A DNA stretch of 64,000 nt from Eumeta japonica (Eukaryota; Arthropoda; Insecta; Lepidoptera; Psychidae), in assembly GCA_005406025.1 (NCBI GenBank), contig BGZK01001227.1, positions 1-64,000 of the forward strand, written 5' to 3'. The notes under the pieces are model-generated. The model had not been told where the DNA came from and made no database searches. It saw only the letters and a list, made by a program, of their open reading frames with translations. The position numbers and the translations under genes are program-made. Below, piece after piece: positions 39,555 to 46,382 of this stretch (positions are counted from its first letter, which is position 1; each line of letters begins with the position of its first letter).

Positions 39555-40830
39555 ATTGCAATAAACATTTCGGACAAAGTAAAGCGAACGTGACAAAAAC
39601 TGCCATGTTCGCGCACGCGCTCTGGAAAACGCTCGTCCGATACATTTGAAGGCGTCTATAATATTTAAAGAACTATCGAGGCCGTGAACGTGTTATGCCG
39701 GACATGCGCGCAATAAAGGTAATCACTTTATTAGGAAACTTTTATAGCGCCAATTAAAAAAAAATATGAAGTACTCTACGGCCTTTTTGATATTTTATAT
39801 GTTAAATAATATTGGCGTTGGTGAAAAATTGATACTGGTCAATAAATGACATCGACGTTTTGCTATCAGAAGTGATTATTCGTGATAGTATTCCAGCGGG
39901 AAAGCTTTTACGGGATAACGAAATATCATTTCATTGGCGACACGAATAACGCACACGGCGAATTCGCACGCGTTCCGAATGTAAATTGGAGGCGAATACA
40001 ATAATGGAATTGAATGCAAGTTTTGCATTCGATTCCATTATCGTATTTCTAAAATCGATCTTTCAAATTGAAATTCTCAGATAAATACCACAACATTCCT
40101 AATAATCATATAAATCAAAGTCATTTAAATGAGAGAGAGAGAAAAAAAAAACCCGGAATATTATGTGCAGTTTATATGCGTGCGAATAATATATTAAAAC
40201 AAGCATTTATCACATTAATTGATATTTTTCTTTCAGTAAACATTGAAGAAAATAGTACAATAAACGGCTCACTGTTCCAATTATGTAACGGAGAACGGGA
40301 ACGTCGAAAGCTATTTCTCCATCTTAGGTCGGATTTGGTAATAACCCGAGCACGATTAGAGCAGGGCCTGCGCCCTAGCGGGGCGTTCGCCTCACCACGT
40401 GCATACATTAAGGTTTCGACACGCGTTGCCGAAAGAAATCAAATTGCCAAAGAAAAGAATTCAATGCATTAAGTTACTATAAGGAGATTACTTAACCGTT
40501 TTATTTTATCATAACGGTGCATTGCAATTTACACGAGTGTCGTTTAAAAAGTTGCGATGCGATTAGAATATTTCGTAGATGAGTAGCGGAACAAAATTAG
40601 TTATTGTCATAAAGATATATTTGCAATTTTAATAAATTAAAGGTATGATGTTTTTCACTGTGCAGCCTGAAAGCGTACTCACCTATAGCTTCGGGTGCTG
40701 GAAGGTTGGCTGAACTGGCGCACACCGCCTTCAACTCCCTGACGATCCTGTCCGTGTCTCCGGGATTCTCGCCCAGCTCCTGTTTGATCATCTCGAATTG
40801 CTTGGGCGACGGTCCTTGCAGGAACGCCAT
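3947..40830 (-). CDS. CRAL-TRIO domain lipid-transfer protein (alpha-tocopherol transfer protein-like), 5 exons, complete
   Basis: Five exons join in phase: 40683-40830, 13370-13529, 11133-11313, 7105-7296 and 3947-4189. The product is 307 residues, about normal for insect CRAL-TRIO proteins. Residues 1-90 form the N-terminal helical domain, with the signature FVRGCRMDFTRTRSKF near residues 56-71. The CRAL-TRIO lipid-binding fold follows, with VTVFRLLPGYPER, GDIFLWDVGGARGS across an exon junction, AYPQRLKCVHVFAAPAF, and a C-terminal LPSDFGGEEESL. It ends in AFRKLEID, a tail I recall from lepidopteran family members. The family carries small hydrophobic ligands such as tocopherol, retinoids or carotenoids in the cytosol; the ligand here cannot be told. 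The ATG has A at -3 and G at +4, and an in-frame TAG lies 9 nt upstream. The family call is firm; orthology is not assigned. Confidence 0.93.
5023..5260 (+). repeat. Dispersed repeat with TCCGGT/GATTC-type degenerate hexamers
   Basis: Opens with GAACTAGCTTTAGTCCAAGG and CCGCGTGGACG, an end motif also seen near 17405 and 53940. It continues with runs of degenerate GATTCNGATTCCGGT words. Sits in intron 4 of the CRAL-TRIO gene. Open frames here are artefacts of the repeat. Confidence 0.6.
5495..5770 (+). repeat. Second copy of the degenerate hexamer repeat
   Basis: Starts with a decayed form of the same end (CTTGTCCGCTTCGCTGGGCG) and continues with GTTCCCGTCCCGTTC and GTCGGTCACGATACCG words like those at 5160-5210. 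Intronic. Confidence 0.55.
6386..6424. repeat. (AT)n flanked by inverted AGTGACA
   Basis: About 11 AT dinucleotides lie between AGTGACAT and ATGTCACT, giving a cruciform-prone palindrome in intron 4. Confidence 0.8.
7105..7296 (-). CDS. CRAL-TRIO gene, exon 4
   Basis: The acceptor GTGCACCAG|GTGGGG and donor AGACGG|GTGAGG give exactly 64 codons, phase 0 at both ends. It encodes VGGARGSIVAHVASAANALR through FMSETIRRR, the central part of the CRAL-TRIO fold (YP-RLK, then a hydrophobic strand and APAF). GC-rich coding sequence. Confidence 0.92.
10541..10630 (+). repeat. Dispersed retroposon tail (GCGAGTGCCCATGGGC type)
   Basis: TTGCGAGTGCCCATGGGCAG followed by CGGTGACC and GTGACTTGCATGTTCATTCG. 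The same words recur inverted at 10938-11010 and in decayed form at 59287-59365. It resembles the 3' tail of lepidopteran SINE/LINE families, from memory. Confidence 0.6.
10938..11010 (-). repeat. Inverted copy of the retroposon tail at 10541
   Basis: The minus strand reads TTGCGAGTGCCCTTGGGCGA, CGGTGACCACC, then GACTCGCATACTCGTTTGTC, collinear with 10548-10630. Confidence 0.6.
11133..11313 (-). CDS. CRAL-TRIO gene, exon 3
   Basis: The acceptor TTTGTCACAG|TCAAAT and donor TGGGAT|GTGAGT give 181 nt, entering in phase 2 and leaving in phase 0. It encodes IQIVPLPRLTDEGLRVTVFR through AIAGDIFLWD, the first strands and helices of the lipid-binding domain. The exon is strongly GC-rich (many GCG/CGC codons) compared with its AT-rich introns. 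Confidence 0.92.
11314..13369 (-). other. Intron 2 of the CRAL-TRIO gene
   Basis: 2.1 kb. Holds long repeat copy A. The stretch 13030-13300 is more GC-balanced but has no gene I recognise. Confidence 0.8.
11452..12175 (+). repeat. Long dispersed repeat, copy A (intact)
   Basis: Runs from CCCAAGAGCATGTCGGACCA and CATGCTCATTATAGGGTTCC to CGTTCCGTTTTTGATATTTT with GGCTCGG at the end. The same blocks occur in reverse order and orientation at 36617-38140. No coding capacity; probably a non-autonomous DNA element. Confidence 0.65.
13370..13529 (-). CDS. CRAL-TRIO gene, exon 2
   Basis: The acceptor CTACAG|ATACAA and donor TTCAT|GTGAGT give a 160-nt exon entering in phase 1 and leaving in phase 2. 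It encodes D-TKFLELFVRGCRMDFTRTR and onwards to NDPPLANILDF, the N-terminal helical bundle and the lead-in to the CRAL-TRIO fold. It lacks a start codon and is too short to stand out as an open frame. The family motif and matching phases support it. Confidence 0.92.
17085..17400 (+). mobile_element. Non-LTR retrotransposon 3'-end fragment (copy 2)
   Basis: ATGCGATACCTGCGTAGTAT begins a decayed reverse-transcriptase-type C-terminal region: a MRYLRSMCG-like start, then R-WF-H in another frame and NVYG/CRQGSP-like pieces. It shares blocks with copy 1 and, at GACCAAATTGG, with copy 4 at 36253. Confidence 0.65.
17405..17470 (+). repeat. Repeat end of the CTAGCTTTYGCCCGCGG type
   Basis: GAACTAGTTGTCTGCTTTTC and CGCTCGGGTGGACGTATAAT resemble the repeat end at 53940, decayed. 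It abuts the non-LTR fragment. Confidence 0.45.
19481..19523. repeat. Hairpin, 13-bp perfect stem
   Basis: TCTGACACGAGAT is perfectly inverted as ATCTCGTGTCAGA across a 17-nt loop. Lies inside a 65-codon open frame that has no recognisable protein. Confidence 0.85.
20528..20740 (-). mobile_element. Non-LTR retrotransposon 3'-end fragment (copy 3)
   Basis: The minus-strand open frame reads SYGDHVGGILKKGHIFSTRN, RRAGMKRLMDVSEAREIC and AYPSGK, the C-terminal end of the same element as copy 4. Opposite in orientation to the other copies. The frame continues to AYPSGK and is among the least decayed of the four. Confidence 0.8.
22495..22648. repeat. Purine-rich tract ending in a 13-bp hairpin
   Basis: About 110 bases of nearly all A and G precede GAGAAAGAGTGGT (22607-22619), which is inverted perfectly at 22636-22648. 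Confidence 0.85.
23861..23937. repeat. Two-part hairpin with 16-bp and 13-bp perfect arms
   Basis: AATTTTTTCATAAATC (23861-23876) pairs with 23922-23937. Inside it AACAGTTAAAAAC (23882-23894) pairs with 23904-23916. Loop of 9 nt, with a small internal bulge. Confidence 0.9.
26092..26730. mobile_element. Possible MITE with GTTCGCGAACGAACTAGG-type ends
   Basis: The left end has GTTCGCGAACGAACTAGGTC and the right part has GAGCGAACTAGGTTG and GAGCGAACGATCTG, in GAAC/GTTC-rich blocks at both sides of an AT-rich middle. The ends are not clean, so the boundaries are guesses. Confidence 0.35.
27410..28100. repeat. Dispersed repeat debris around GGTTCCGCCC and GGAACCCCCGG
   Basis: GGGGTTCCGCCCACCAAAAT near 27419, a GGCGCGCTCATCGTCAAATC block at 27814, GTACGGAACCCCCGGTACGT at 27930 and TCGGAACGGCTGAATTGG at 28021 are repeat-like words. 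No intact element or TIR pair was resolved. Confidence 0.35.
30885..31110 (+). mobile_element. tRNA-derived SINE
   Basis: A perfect RNA polymerase III A box, TGGTCCACTGG (30894-30904), is followed 33 nt later by a B box, GTTCGAGTC (30938-30946), which is tRNA-like spacing. A body with a T-run and ACCCGAATCG follows. The overlapping open frames on both strands come from this element. Confidence 0.65.
31180..31345. repeat. GC-rich repeat-like patch with G-run and GGGGCTCGGCCCCC palindrome
   Basis: A nine-G run and a GGGCTCGGCCC self-complementary core follow the SINE directly. May be the SINE 3' part or an independent insertion. Confidence 0.35.
31879..32022 (+). pseudogene. Mariner transposase C-terminal fragment (older element)
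   Basis: An in-frame stretch reads KVAHPLYRPDHVPCNFYLFP then KTKEKLQGKWFKDAKETVA, matching the HPPYSPDLAPCDFFLFP region and following helix of mariner transposases. It includes a short internal duplication of AAGGAAACAGTTGCT. It breaks off where the next mariner end begins. Confidence 0.7.
32023..33290 (+). mobile_element. Degenerate mariner transposon with TIRs
   Basis: The left end TTAGGTTGAGGAAAAGTTTT is matched, inverted and imperfectly, by AATACGAAAAAACTTTTCCC and CCGACTTTA at 33264-33290. A TA lies outside each end. About 1.27 kb, normal for mariner. The transposase runs from MSESNVDIRYILKFY (32204) to PDLAPSDFHLF (about 33030), broken by many stops and frameshifts; the clearest piece is RVWWDWKGIIHYERLSPGKT at 32771. 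Confidence 0.9.
32765..32971 (+). pseudogene. Mariner transposase, central catalytic fragment
   Basis: Encodes RVWWDWKGIIHYERLSPGKT, INSDLYCQLLTRLKQELEKK and GVVFHHDNVRTHTSLAT. HHDN carries the second catalytic Asp of the D,D34D set. The third (PDLAPSD, near 33030) is downstream after stop codons, and the region upstream is also interrupted, so no active enzyme is made. Confidence 0.9.
33514..33586. repeat. (AT)n microsatellite, about 33 units
   Basis: Long alternating AT tract; the YIYIYI open frames on both strands are artefacts of it. Confidence 0.97.
33975..34215 (+). other. GC-rich patch of unknown nature in intron 1
   Basis: A roughly 240-bp CpG-rich block with GATTCAAAC (B-box-like) near 34020. 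One frame is open apart from two stops and reads VSPPNRKIPVSDSNR, then SNRIACSVPRRACFKSPVTD. It could be a decayed retroelement, a SINE without a clear A box, or an exon relic. Confidence 0.35.
35075..35278 (+). pseudogene. Possible broken coding fragment, unidentified
   Basis: Two frames look protein-like in succession: CAFHRSCSAWGMFTDVGIED then FSEIQRKK, followed in another frame by DYIGVDTDEVDRERDHKDDL and WKNELHHLDRFIDLRIHRHM ending at TGA. The shift at an AAAAAG run suggests a frameshifted retrocopy or transposon piece. I do not recognise the family. Confidence 0.35.
36253..36490 (+). mobile_element. Non-LTR retrotransposon 3'-end fragment (copy 4)
   Basis: The open frame reads RANVCDAKVGKGRPGDSYAD, RIGGILKKGKMSSTRNRRAC and LMDVSEAREIYAK, collinear with copy 3 on the other strand. 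The 3' end finishes at a CCTACCCTTCTGGGAAAAAG word shared with 20535-20550. Confidence 0.8.
36758..36892. repeat. Two-copy tandem duplication (62-70 bp units)
   Basis: GTATGGGTGTCTCG plus TTTAGTAGTTAAATAACAAC and AATACATCTATCTGGGGGC occur twice in tandem (36758-36827 and 36831-36892), the second copy lacking about 9 bp. Copy A has no such duplication. Confidence 0.85.
37136..37804. mobile_element. MITE with GAAGTTATACTTCTTTGG-type inverted ends
   Basis: GTTAGAAGTTATACTTCTTT at the left is matched by inverted AAAGAAGTATAACTTCAAAA on the right. It sits inside long repeat copy B, at a point where copy A is uninterrupted, so it inserted later. The interior is AT-rich and non-coding, with a repeated AAAAAGAGTGTGTGTACTTA word at 37111 and 37329. 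Confidence 0.65.
38690..39003. other. CpG-richer unexplained stretch in intron 1
   Basis: Base composition is closer to exons than to the surrounding intron and open frames exist on both strands, but neither shows a known motif or clear splice pair. Possibly regulatory or an alternative exon. Confidence 0.25.
39519..39550. repeat. (AT)n microsatellite
   Basis: Sixteen AT units. Confidence 0.95.
39995..40047. repeat. Near-perfect 25-bp inverted repeat
   Basis: AATACAATAATGGAATTGAA plus TGCAA is inverted at 40023-40047 with two mismatches and a 3-nt loop. Lies about 640 bp downstream of exon 1 of the CRAL-TRIO gene. Confidence 0.9.
40683..40830 (-). CDS. CRAL-TRIO gene, exon 1 (start codon)
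   Basis: Encodes residues 1-49 plus one base of codon 50, beginning MAFLQGPSPKQFEMIKQELG. The donor is ATAG|GTGAGT (phase 1). The ATG at 40828-40830 is preceded by CGAAA, with a stop codon in the same frame just upstream, so no longer N-terminus is possible within this exon. It lies in the most CpG-rich unique stretch of the window, fitting a promoter-proximal exon. Confidence 0.9.
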
Positions 40831-41037
40831 TTTCGGCTAGAGCACTGTACGTATTTGAAACCGGTTCTCGACTATTTTAAAAATATCAATGTCTTCCGGA
40901 TAGTGCGGTATTTTCGAATTCGGGACGTACGTCTTCGCCGCCGTCTTGTTTGTACGCGGCCACGAGCGCGCGAAACTCACGCGATACGGCGCGAAACGCG
41001 GCGTGCGGCACATTGCACGCGCGTCGCCGAGGGCCGC

Positions 41038-41045
41038 CTTATATA
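41038..41045 (-). promoter_or_regulatory. TATA box of the CRAL-TRIO gene
   Basis: The minus strand reads TATATAAG here, about 208 nt upstream of the ATG, followed by very CpG-rich DNA. A start site about 30 nt downstream would fall near 41012 and give a 5' UTR of roughly 180 nt. This is inferred from motif and position only; another promoter is possible. Confidence 0.5.
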
Positions 41046-42254
41046 AACTCGCGCATTAACTGGTTCTATGTTGAGCAAGGTGGCGTACACGCCGTCGAAT
41101 TACTTGAATCCAGTGTACGTCCGTCGGTCGACCGCAGAGATGTCCTGATGCAACACGCGTATCCATAATTATCATTTCGCGTGCCTTTATAGGACAAAAA
41201 AAGGGGAATTTAATAAAGGCCTAGCGGTTTTGAGTTTACTCACGTTTGATTCTTTATGATTTACTTTTGCAAACGGATAAAGCGCGATTCATGTTAAACA
41301 TTTGAATACACTTTTTGCTGTTGTAACAATACAATTCGTGTAGATATGTTGTATTGGATTTAAACGTGGAAATTTGTGGAAACAAAAGAAGACCAATAAA
41401 AATATACATATTTGATTTTTTGCCGATATTCGCAAATTATAATAAGTTAGGAAAAGAGTGTACAGAAATTAGGAACGCATGCAGTTGTACATAAATAATT
41501 ATATTTGAGTGAAGCGAATATCTAGTTAAAGGAAGGAAATAAAATAAGTTCACTATACAAGTTTTCATTGCTTTGGTGAAGTTCAGAAAAATCCATACAA
41601 ATCCATTCAAATCCCAATTCCCCCCCTTGATATTATAATTATACAAAGCCCTCGGGTATAAGTATAATATCAGTCGATCAGTCGTTACAATATTATTAAT
41701 TAAAATTCTCAAGTCCCTAATAGCTCCAAATTATTCCCTAGTCGTCGAGGTACGTGAAACCAATGACATTTTTCTTCGCCAGCGGTTAGCATCTTTAACG
41801 CAGCGAAGAGCTGTAGTTATAACGCATTAACGGAGTTCTTTCTGACCCCTGATTGATTAGAACATCCCGAAGGTTTCTATCTTCTCTTTCTTAATCTATT
41901 CCTCTACTTCTTTAATCTGTGCTACGTATAATACATTTCTCTATGTTATCAGCAATAGAAATAAAGTATCTCTTTCACAATTGGGACATATAGTGGGTAC
42001 TTGTTGCTGACAAATAACGGCTAGTCGGTGTTTCATGTCAATCCTCTGTTTTTTACAGAACGAACAAATTTCTACGTCAAGTCCATAGAGCATCGATTGG
42101 TCTTCAGTCTCACACGTATGTCGCGCCTCATTATTTTCTCATGCATATTTTTTTCGTAAACACATTTACTTGATTTGTCCATATAAAAATATCATGTTAT
42201 ATGTCATAAAATATATAAATATTACACATAATGTAAACAAATCTCAAACTTTGT

Positions 42255-42425
42255 TGTCGGCGACGCTACAACGCCTGCGTACGATTCGAAGTGAATTCCA
42301 GACCCCCTCCTTCTTTCTTCTCCTCTCCCCTCCTCGTTCGTATTTTACGCCAATGCGACGCTTTCTGTGTTAACTTCACAGCGGCAAACATTCGCGCATT
42401 ATTGTACTGTACTGATTTCACATGG
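42255..42425 (+). repeat. Dispersed repeat, copy 1 (TATTTTACGCCAATGCGACG type)
   Basis: GCGTACGATTCGAAGTGAAT, a C/T-rich stretch, CGTATTTTACGCCAATGCGA and TTAACTTCACAGCGGCAAAC match, in order, the minus strand of 48620-48790. Open frames here are incidental. Confidence 0.6.
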
Positions 42426-43454
42426 AATATTTTTGTTAATGCAAATAATTTTCTTGTTTTATTCTCATCGACGATTACCTACAATGAAACGCATACAGCC
42501 CTACGCACAATTTTCTGTCTGTTCCTTGTGAACACCACCTTTAGACCTAGTGACTGGATATCTGGAATACTAACCCTACACACTATGCATTATACGTTAT
42601 CCAACGCAAAGCTTTACCGTGACGCATCTTGCTATGAATAATCAAGCATATATCATTTTATTGGTAAACAGCGATAAAAAAAAATTACTACGCATTATTT
42701 CTATTTACAAAATCACATTTATCGTATACATTGCATTCGATTAATATTAACTTGACTGCATAAATATAGTGCTAAATCAATGTCTGACACTAGATACCTA
42801 CACAAGAGCCGTTTTTAAAAGCTTCATCCATGAAATGCCTAAATAAAAAAATAACAGACAGTGAATGTGTTAATTTACTCAAGCATGAGTCATATGCAGG
42901 AACCACTAGTTCCGCTATTTCTACGCATGCGTAGTTTTGACTGCCCAACTTAATTTACTTTATAGATTTTATTATAAAAATTTAATATAAAAAATTTTGC
43001 AACTCGGTTGGCACACGCCTTAGGGACGAGCTTCAACAATGCGTTTGCAGCATTGTGCATTCTTAGAACAGACTGGTCTATAACGAAGGCATATTAAAAA
43101 ATTTAACCAGATTTTTGTAAATAGTTGTCCTTGACAACCCTTTTCTAATAGTTAGCCTAATGACGATACATTCACATGTTTTTTTTTTTTTCAATGCGAT
43201 AGTAACTTGATATTTCCATTGACTATGGAAAGAGCACAACAGGACAGTATTTTTGTCGAAATTGTTCATAATTTTAGGTATAAAGGTTATGGTCTCAACC
43301 CGCTAAGAAGTAATGATAGACCACGACTGAATTATCTCTATTTATTGTTGTGCACCAGTAACAAGAAATAGAAACACTTCAGCAGATAAATCAGTTATAA
43401 ACAGTAGTTTATATAGAGTTTCACCGTGGTGTTTCAACTTGAAATTTGGCAAAA

Positions 43455-43980
43455 AAAATTGGTTGCCTGTAAAGTCGGTATACGGGCGAAAGTTTTACGT
43501 GACAACGACTTTGAGTGGTAAAATCATTTTAATGTGAATATTCATTCGTATAGTAGGAAGAAGGATGAAATAATAGTAACAATTTAAAACATTTATTTAT
43601 ACAAAGAATTATATTTAAAACATTAATTTATACAAAGAATCTCGCAATTTCATATTAACAAAATTTTATTTTACCTTTACACACATACGTATTTATATAC
43701 AAATATACATACAATAACGCAATACATTTGCGTACAATGAAACAGCATTTACTACAACTTAACTTGTTCCTATCTGAGTGGAAGGGACGCGTGCCTTTCA
43801 CTTTTTATGTCTGTCTCTCTCGCTCTTAGGCGGGCTAACCATGCCCGAGTGGAAGGGACGCGTGCCTCTCACTCGCTCTCATTGTGAGCGCATAACGTGA
43901 GCGGAGCGTAACGCAGTTTCTTGAAGTGTCACCCGGCAAACCAATTTATAAGACGTTGTCACGTCAAAAAAGAATAGCGT
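43455..43980. repeat. Repeat block with inverted CGTGACAACG ends and internal direct repeat
   Basis: GGCGAAAGTTTTACGTGACA at the left and GACGTTGTCACGTC at 43953 are inverted relatives. GAGTGGAAGGGACGCGTGCC occurs twice (43776 and 43847). A 33-35-bp AT-rich tandem (TATACAAAGAAT) lies at 43585-43640. Probably one non-autonomous element. Confidence 0.45.
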
Positions 43981-44709
43981 GTGGTCTATGACTTCATACC
44001 CTTATAACAAAGCGACACGCGTTCGACGACAGCAGTTCACGACGAGTTGTATAAGAAGCGTTACGTGTAAGACGTTAACAGTTTGTGGTTCGGTGACAAA
44101 AACGTTGCCTGTTAACAGGTACCAGGTTCGGTCCTGGCCAAGGGCGAATTGACTAATGAGTTTTATTCTGAGCTAAGATAAGCCGCATGCTCCGCGCCTC
44201 GAAGGACACGTTAATTCTTGGTTTCAGATATTGTCACAGCATTGGTGACAAGCGGTCCTTGGCGGGTCGAGTCAGCGCGGACGAGAAGAAAGAAGTTGCA
44301 GAAAAAAAAAACGGTTGCCCCTTTTTGGATAGATGCTCGAAAACAAAAAGGACCAAGTAGGATAACAAAAAAGTCACCGTCATATATTACGCCAGCGACT
44401 TGTTCATCTGTTACGGTGAAGAATTCCGAGACAAAAACTCTTTCACAGTACAGAATCATCCAGAATAATGGTACTGTCCTAGCTCCCATCACCAGCGTTT
44501 TTCTGTATACAAATCGTTTGTTCGTAGACGACACCTCCAAACAGAGGGTCCGACGCCTTCTACAGTCATTTCATCGGGTGAAACAATGAGCAGTAGGAGG
44601 TCGCGGAGTTTCATACAAAAGCAAAGAATGTTAATCTCGACTCGCCGCCAAGATTCTTTTTAGATAATCCATGAACTTTACAATGTCCCTCATATTCAGA
44701 AACAACGAG

Positions 44710-44816
44710 ACTAATGGATCGAGTCAAAAATTGGAAATACTCGCAACTAATGGATCGATTTGAAATTGGAAATACTCGCAACTAATGGATCGATTTGAAA
44801 ATTGGAAATACTCGCA
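44710..44816. repeat. Tandem repeat, three units of 35-36 bp
   Basis: ACTAATGGATCGATTTGAAA followed by ATTGGAAATACTCGCA, at 44710-44745, 44746-44780 and 44781-44816, nearly identical. Confidence 0.95.
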
Positions 44817-45208
44817 ATGAAGATATTTTGAGATGGAAATACTTGCGCATCGGCACGCGCATGGCGTCATTTAAAAGCAAAGTGGCGTGGAATCAAAATC
44901 GAAGTTTATGCGCTCGATTTCATTGTTTACACAAACACTGCGTGCGATGAAGAGACTTCAGACACGGCATAAGGGACAATGAAGCTTCAACTTTTGCGTG
45001 TGTGTGACGAATGTAGATAAAAAAAAACCCTATGAATTTACTTCGCTATTGGGTGGTTTACAAAAAATTGTAAAGCTTTTTCATTTGATTATACTCCCAT
45101 TTCCATGAAATGTATGGCATAGAATTATTGATGACTTAATTGCTTTTTTTTTTGGTTTCCTTAACCGATTTTAATTTTAATTTCACTTTTAGTCGTCACG
45201 GTAAATAT

Positions 45209-45229
45209 AATATATATATATATATATAT
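45209..45229. repeat. (AT)n microsatellite
   Basis: Ten to eleven AT units. Confidence 0.9.
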
Positions 45230-46290
45230 GATTTACAAATATAATATTTTACAATCAATAGATACCGATCCACGAAAAGGTTTGCATTCAATTCAACGTG
45301 AACAAAACATATATAACAAGTCCGAGGAATACTCAGTTGGATGGTAAGGATTGACAGGTATTTATATACACAAAAATTTGGATTTATACATAAAACACGT
45401 ATTAGAAATAATATGCTATTTAATATATCAAATTATTGAAATTAAAAATGATATGCGGTAAGACTACCTTTACAATGTCGCAAAATAACTTAATGTATAC
45501 ATTAAATATTAAAAATCACAGCGTTGAAAGTATCGTACAATTCAGTACTGCAATGTTACAAAATTTCCATCGTTGTCGAACGGAAATTAAATACAATTAA
45601 CAAGAAAAAAAATTGTTATCAAATACATATCTAACATACACATTATCTACTACAATTTGGCACACTCCACAAGGAAAATTTTCGTTTTGTTTGAATACTT
45701 GAAAGATGTATGAAAAATCCAAAACAGAACAAACATTATTAATACTAGAATAAATAACTTGTATTACAAAAAAAAAAAATAGTAAAACTACATTTCATGA
45801 AAACAAAACTGCGTGAAATGGTAACGTCACAGTCGACGTATAGTAGTCGTTTTTTTAAGTGAAACTTCTTTAGGCACGCAGGAGGAGGTTATTAAAAAAA
45901 GTCACGTTCGAACGTCACGAGGCTACTAGATCACGTTGGGTGTAAAACGTATATTTCTTAGATTAGCTAAAATAATAAAATTCTTTAACCATTTGTACAT
46001 ATCTCTCCAGCAAATCCTATGACAGACATTTGTATTTTAAATAATCCACACTAATGATAACTCTCTAATCTGTATGTGTACCTATTAATAAATAAATAAA
46101 TAAACAAAATAGCTTTTATTAAGAATGTAAAAAAAAATCTACTCGAACCCCGTTTATCCTTAGTAATCTTAAACATCAAATAGAATACAAATGATACATA
46201 ACCTAAAGAAGTTTCACTTTTTATGTATGTATATATTATTTTTTTTCATTAAAAGGAACCCACACCCAATTCGCATTATAATCACGAACT

Positions 46291-46340
46291 GTATTTGTTT
46301 TAACCTTCCGCCAATTATGGCGGAAGGTTAAAACAAATAC
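46291..46340. repeat. Perfect 22-bp hairpin (first of a pair)
   Basis: GTATTTGTTTTAACCTTCCG plus CC (46291-46312) is inverted without mismatch at 46319-46340 around the loop AATTAT. Confidence 0.97.
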
Positions 46341-46342
46341 AT

Positions 46343-46382
46343 GTCGTTCATCAATTTAGTATTAACTAAATTGATGAACGAC
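46343..46382. repeat. Perfect 18-bp hairpin (second of a pair)
   Basis: GTCGTTCATCAATTTAGT (46343-46360) is inverted without mismatch at 46365-46382 around ATTA. Only two bases separate it from the first hairpin. Confidence 0.97.

Larger units (their letters stand above)
13530..40682 (-). other. Intron 1 of the CRAL-TRIO gene (27 kb)
   Basis: No further exon with a family motif was found in it. It holds most of the repeats listed between 17 and 38 kb. Stretches with nothing recognisable include 14060-16250, 18100-19400, 20770-22490, 24000-26080, 28450-30880 and 39050-39980. Confidence 0.75.

Noticed and set aside
40068..40472. 134-codon plus-strand open frame downstream of exon 1
   Set aside because: The start used is not ATG, no homology is recognised, and it is antisense to intron 1 and overlapped by another open frame. 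Likely chance in a less AT-rich patch.
42291..42641. 116-codon plus-strand frame
   Set aside because: The first half is the dispersed repeat copy and the rest has no motif; composition is like the surrounding intergenic DNA.
44115..44142. tRNA T-arm-like CCAGGTTCGGTCCTGG
   Set aside because: The loop is 6 rather than 7 nt, and no acceptor, D or anticodon arms can be drawn around it.
44211..44589. 123-codon plus-strand and 109-codon minus-strand open frames over the same bases
   Set aside because: The plus frame starts with TTG rather than ATG, neither shows a known motif, both strands are open, and the sequence joins repeat-rich DNA. Not enough to call a gene.
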